A stretch of 6,471 nucleotides of DNA, from contig JAUZPC010000168.1 of NCBI GenBank assembly GCA_030706105.1, positions 1 through 6,471 of the forward strand. Reading direction: 5' to 3'. Position numbers and translations under genes: made by a program. This document shows positions 5,435 to 6,471 of the stretch, in pieces. The stretch's first letter is position 1. Each line of letters starts with the position of its first letter. The DNA comes from Bacteroidota bacterium. GTDB taxonomy: Bacteria; Bacteroidota; Ignavibacteria; Ignavibacteriales; Ignavibacteriaceae. Below the pieces are notes generated by a model, which saw nothing but the letters and a program-made list of their open reading frames with translations, was not told the origin of the DNA and searched no databases.

Positions 5435-6471
5435 TTTGTTCCTTCCCAAGAATTTCACCTAATATATTTAAATATTTTTCTCTGACACTATTTGCACTGA
5501 ATATGCTGAATGCTTTCTTATTGCTAAGTTCCTTGATAGCTCTCCTATAAACAGCATTATTTTGGATTAGCTGTTCTAAACCATTTTTAATGGAATCAAT
5601 TGAAAAAGGGTCAACCCCTACGCCACAATCATTGAATACACCTTCAAAGCCGATTACTCCTTTTGAATACATGATCGGTGTTCCGTTTAACAATGCTTCT
5701 GCATAAACCATTCCGAATGACTCCCTTTTACTTGGCATAACCATTGCTAAAGCTTTAGCATAATATGGATCAATATTTGTATTATCAATGGCGCCTAAAA
5801 ACTCAACCCTGCCGTTCAGGCCAAGATCATCAACCCATTTTTTAATGGCAGGCATGTACTTACCTTTACCAATTATCTTTAGTTTAACTTTTTTATCTTT
5901 AATTTGGCTAAAAGCCGGAAGCAGCCTTTTTATATTTTTAATTTTAACATAATCTTTAGACATCCTTGCAATAGTCAGGAAATAATTTTCGGACTCATAA
6001 GAAACATCGGATATTTTTCTTTCAACTATGTTAGGAAGGAATACTATTTTGCTTTTTATGTGCCGGTCAAAAAAATCTTCTCCTGTTACTTCTTTTAAAA
6101 ATTTAATCATGCAAGGGACTAAGTGAATTATCTTAGATGAATACATTAATACTTTTTTATATTTAGGAATTAAATCCGGCCGATATTTCATTACGGCAAT
6201 ATCACTCTGCCTGATGGTAAGAAATAGGGAGACATTAGCCCGCAATGCAAGTTTATAGCCCACAACTCCGTCAAAGCTTAATTTATGTGCATGAACAAGA
6301 TCATATTTCTTATTTCCCAATTGCTCAACTGCTTTATTATAAGTTCGCTGCAAATGCTTCATCAGAAACAGGCCATAAGGAAGGCCGAAGACATTTAGCT
6401 CCATTCTATTCCCAATGATATTACATTTCTCTTCTTTAAATTTAGGAACGCGGACAACGTCAATAATTATA
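5415..6471 (-). CDS. Glycosyltransferase family 4-type, 5' end beyond the window
   Basis: This is a cytoplasmic or membrane-associated retaining glycosyltransferase of the GT-B fold, transferring a sugar from a nucleotide-sugar donor, most likely for a surface polysaccharide or glycolipid. The frame stays open for 22 codons upstream of the ATG at 6404, reading IIIDVVRVPKFKEEKC and on to the edge. That ATG lacks a good ribosome site and only about 130 residues would precede the donor domain, so the true start is probably to the right of 6471. Counting from the internal Met, the acceptor-side domain includes DLVHAHKLSFDG (35-46). The linker region has FLPNIVERK (122-130). The donor domain starts at FLTIARMSKD (142-151) and includes LKIIGKGKY (175-183). 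The E-x7-E motif is ESFGMVYAE, Glu228 to Glu236, preceded by MPSKR. The stop overlaps the next gene by 20 bp. Donor and acceptor are not predictable. The family call is secure. Confidence 0.88.
   Translation of the reverse strand, partial: IIIDVVRVPKFKEEKCNIIGNRMELNVFGLPYGLFLMKHLQRTYNKAVEQLGNKKYDLVHAHKLSFDGVVGYKLALRANVSLFLTIRQSDIAVMKYRPDLIPKYKKVLMYSSKIIHLVPCMIKFLKEVTGEDFFDRHIKSKIVFLPNIVERKISDVSYESENYFLTIARMSKDYVKIKNIKRLLPAFSQIKDKKVKLKIIGKGKYMPAIKKWVDDLGLNGRVEFLGAIDNTNIDPYYAKALAMVMPSKRESFGMVYAEALLNGTPIMYSKGVIGFEGVFNDCGVGVDPFSIDSIKNGLEQLIQNNAVYRRAIKELSNKKAFSIFSANSVREKYLNILGEILGKEQNAKVLS
5440..5447 (-). promoter_or_regulatory. Ribosome binding site inside the glycosyltransferase 3' end
   Basis: GGGAAGGA on the minus strand ends five nucleotides before the ATG at 5434. 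It lies within the last codons of the glycosyltransferase, which fits translational coupling. It also favours the ATG over the upstream GTG at 5458. Confidence 0.65.

Overview
The window looks like a chromosomal stretch from a low-GC Gram-negative bacterium. The sequence is AT-rich with long A/T runs between genes. Shine-Dalgarno sites of the AAGGA type sit before TTG, GTG and ATG starts. The protein style, including a carboxypeptidase-regulatory-like domain and an IDH3-like isocitrate dehydrogenase, suggests the Bacteroidota/Chlorobiota/Ignavibacteriota group. This placement is an inference from style; no marker gene is present.

All four recognisable genes lie on the minus strand and are read from right to left. 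At the right edge is a family-4 type glycosyltransferase whose 5' end runs out of the window. It overlaps by 20 bp a protein with a carboxypeptidase-regulatory-like N-terminus and an N,N-dimethylformamidase large-subunit-like C-terminal domain. These two genes look translationally coupled and probably belong to a surface-glycan or secondary-modification locus that continues to the right. A 340-bp gap containing a long hairpin and a TATAAT box separates them from a monocistronic-looking NAD-type isocitrate dehydrogenase (TCA cycle). A 12-TM MFS drug/H+ antiporter-like transporter of the DHA1/TetA type follows. Its gene ends in a strong rho-independent terminator at about 922-974.

The left 920 bp hold no supportable gene. 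The notable content there is a cluster of four copies of a ~28-nt REP-like element at about 364-564. Two copies are on each strand. Each has a 5-bp stem with a 3-nt loop, and stem changes between copies are largely compensated on the other arm. I see no tRNA, rRNA, CRISPR array, insertion sequence or phage gene.

There is no clear multi-gene novel system. The two items most worth following up are the REP-like family and the coupled glycosyltransferase/dimethylformamidase-like pair.
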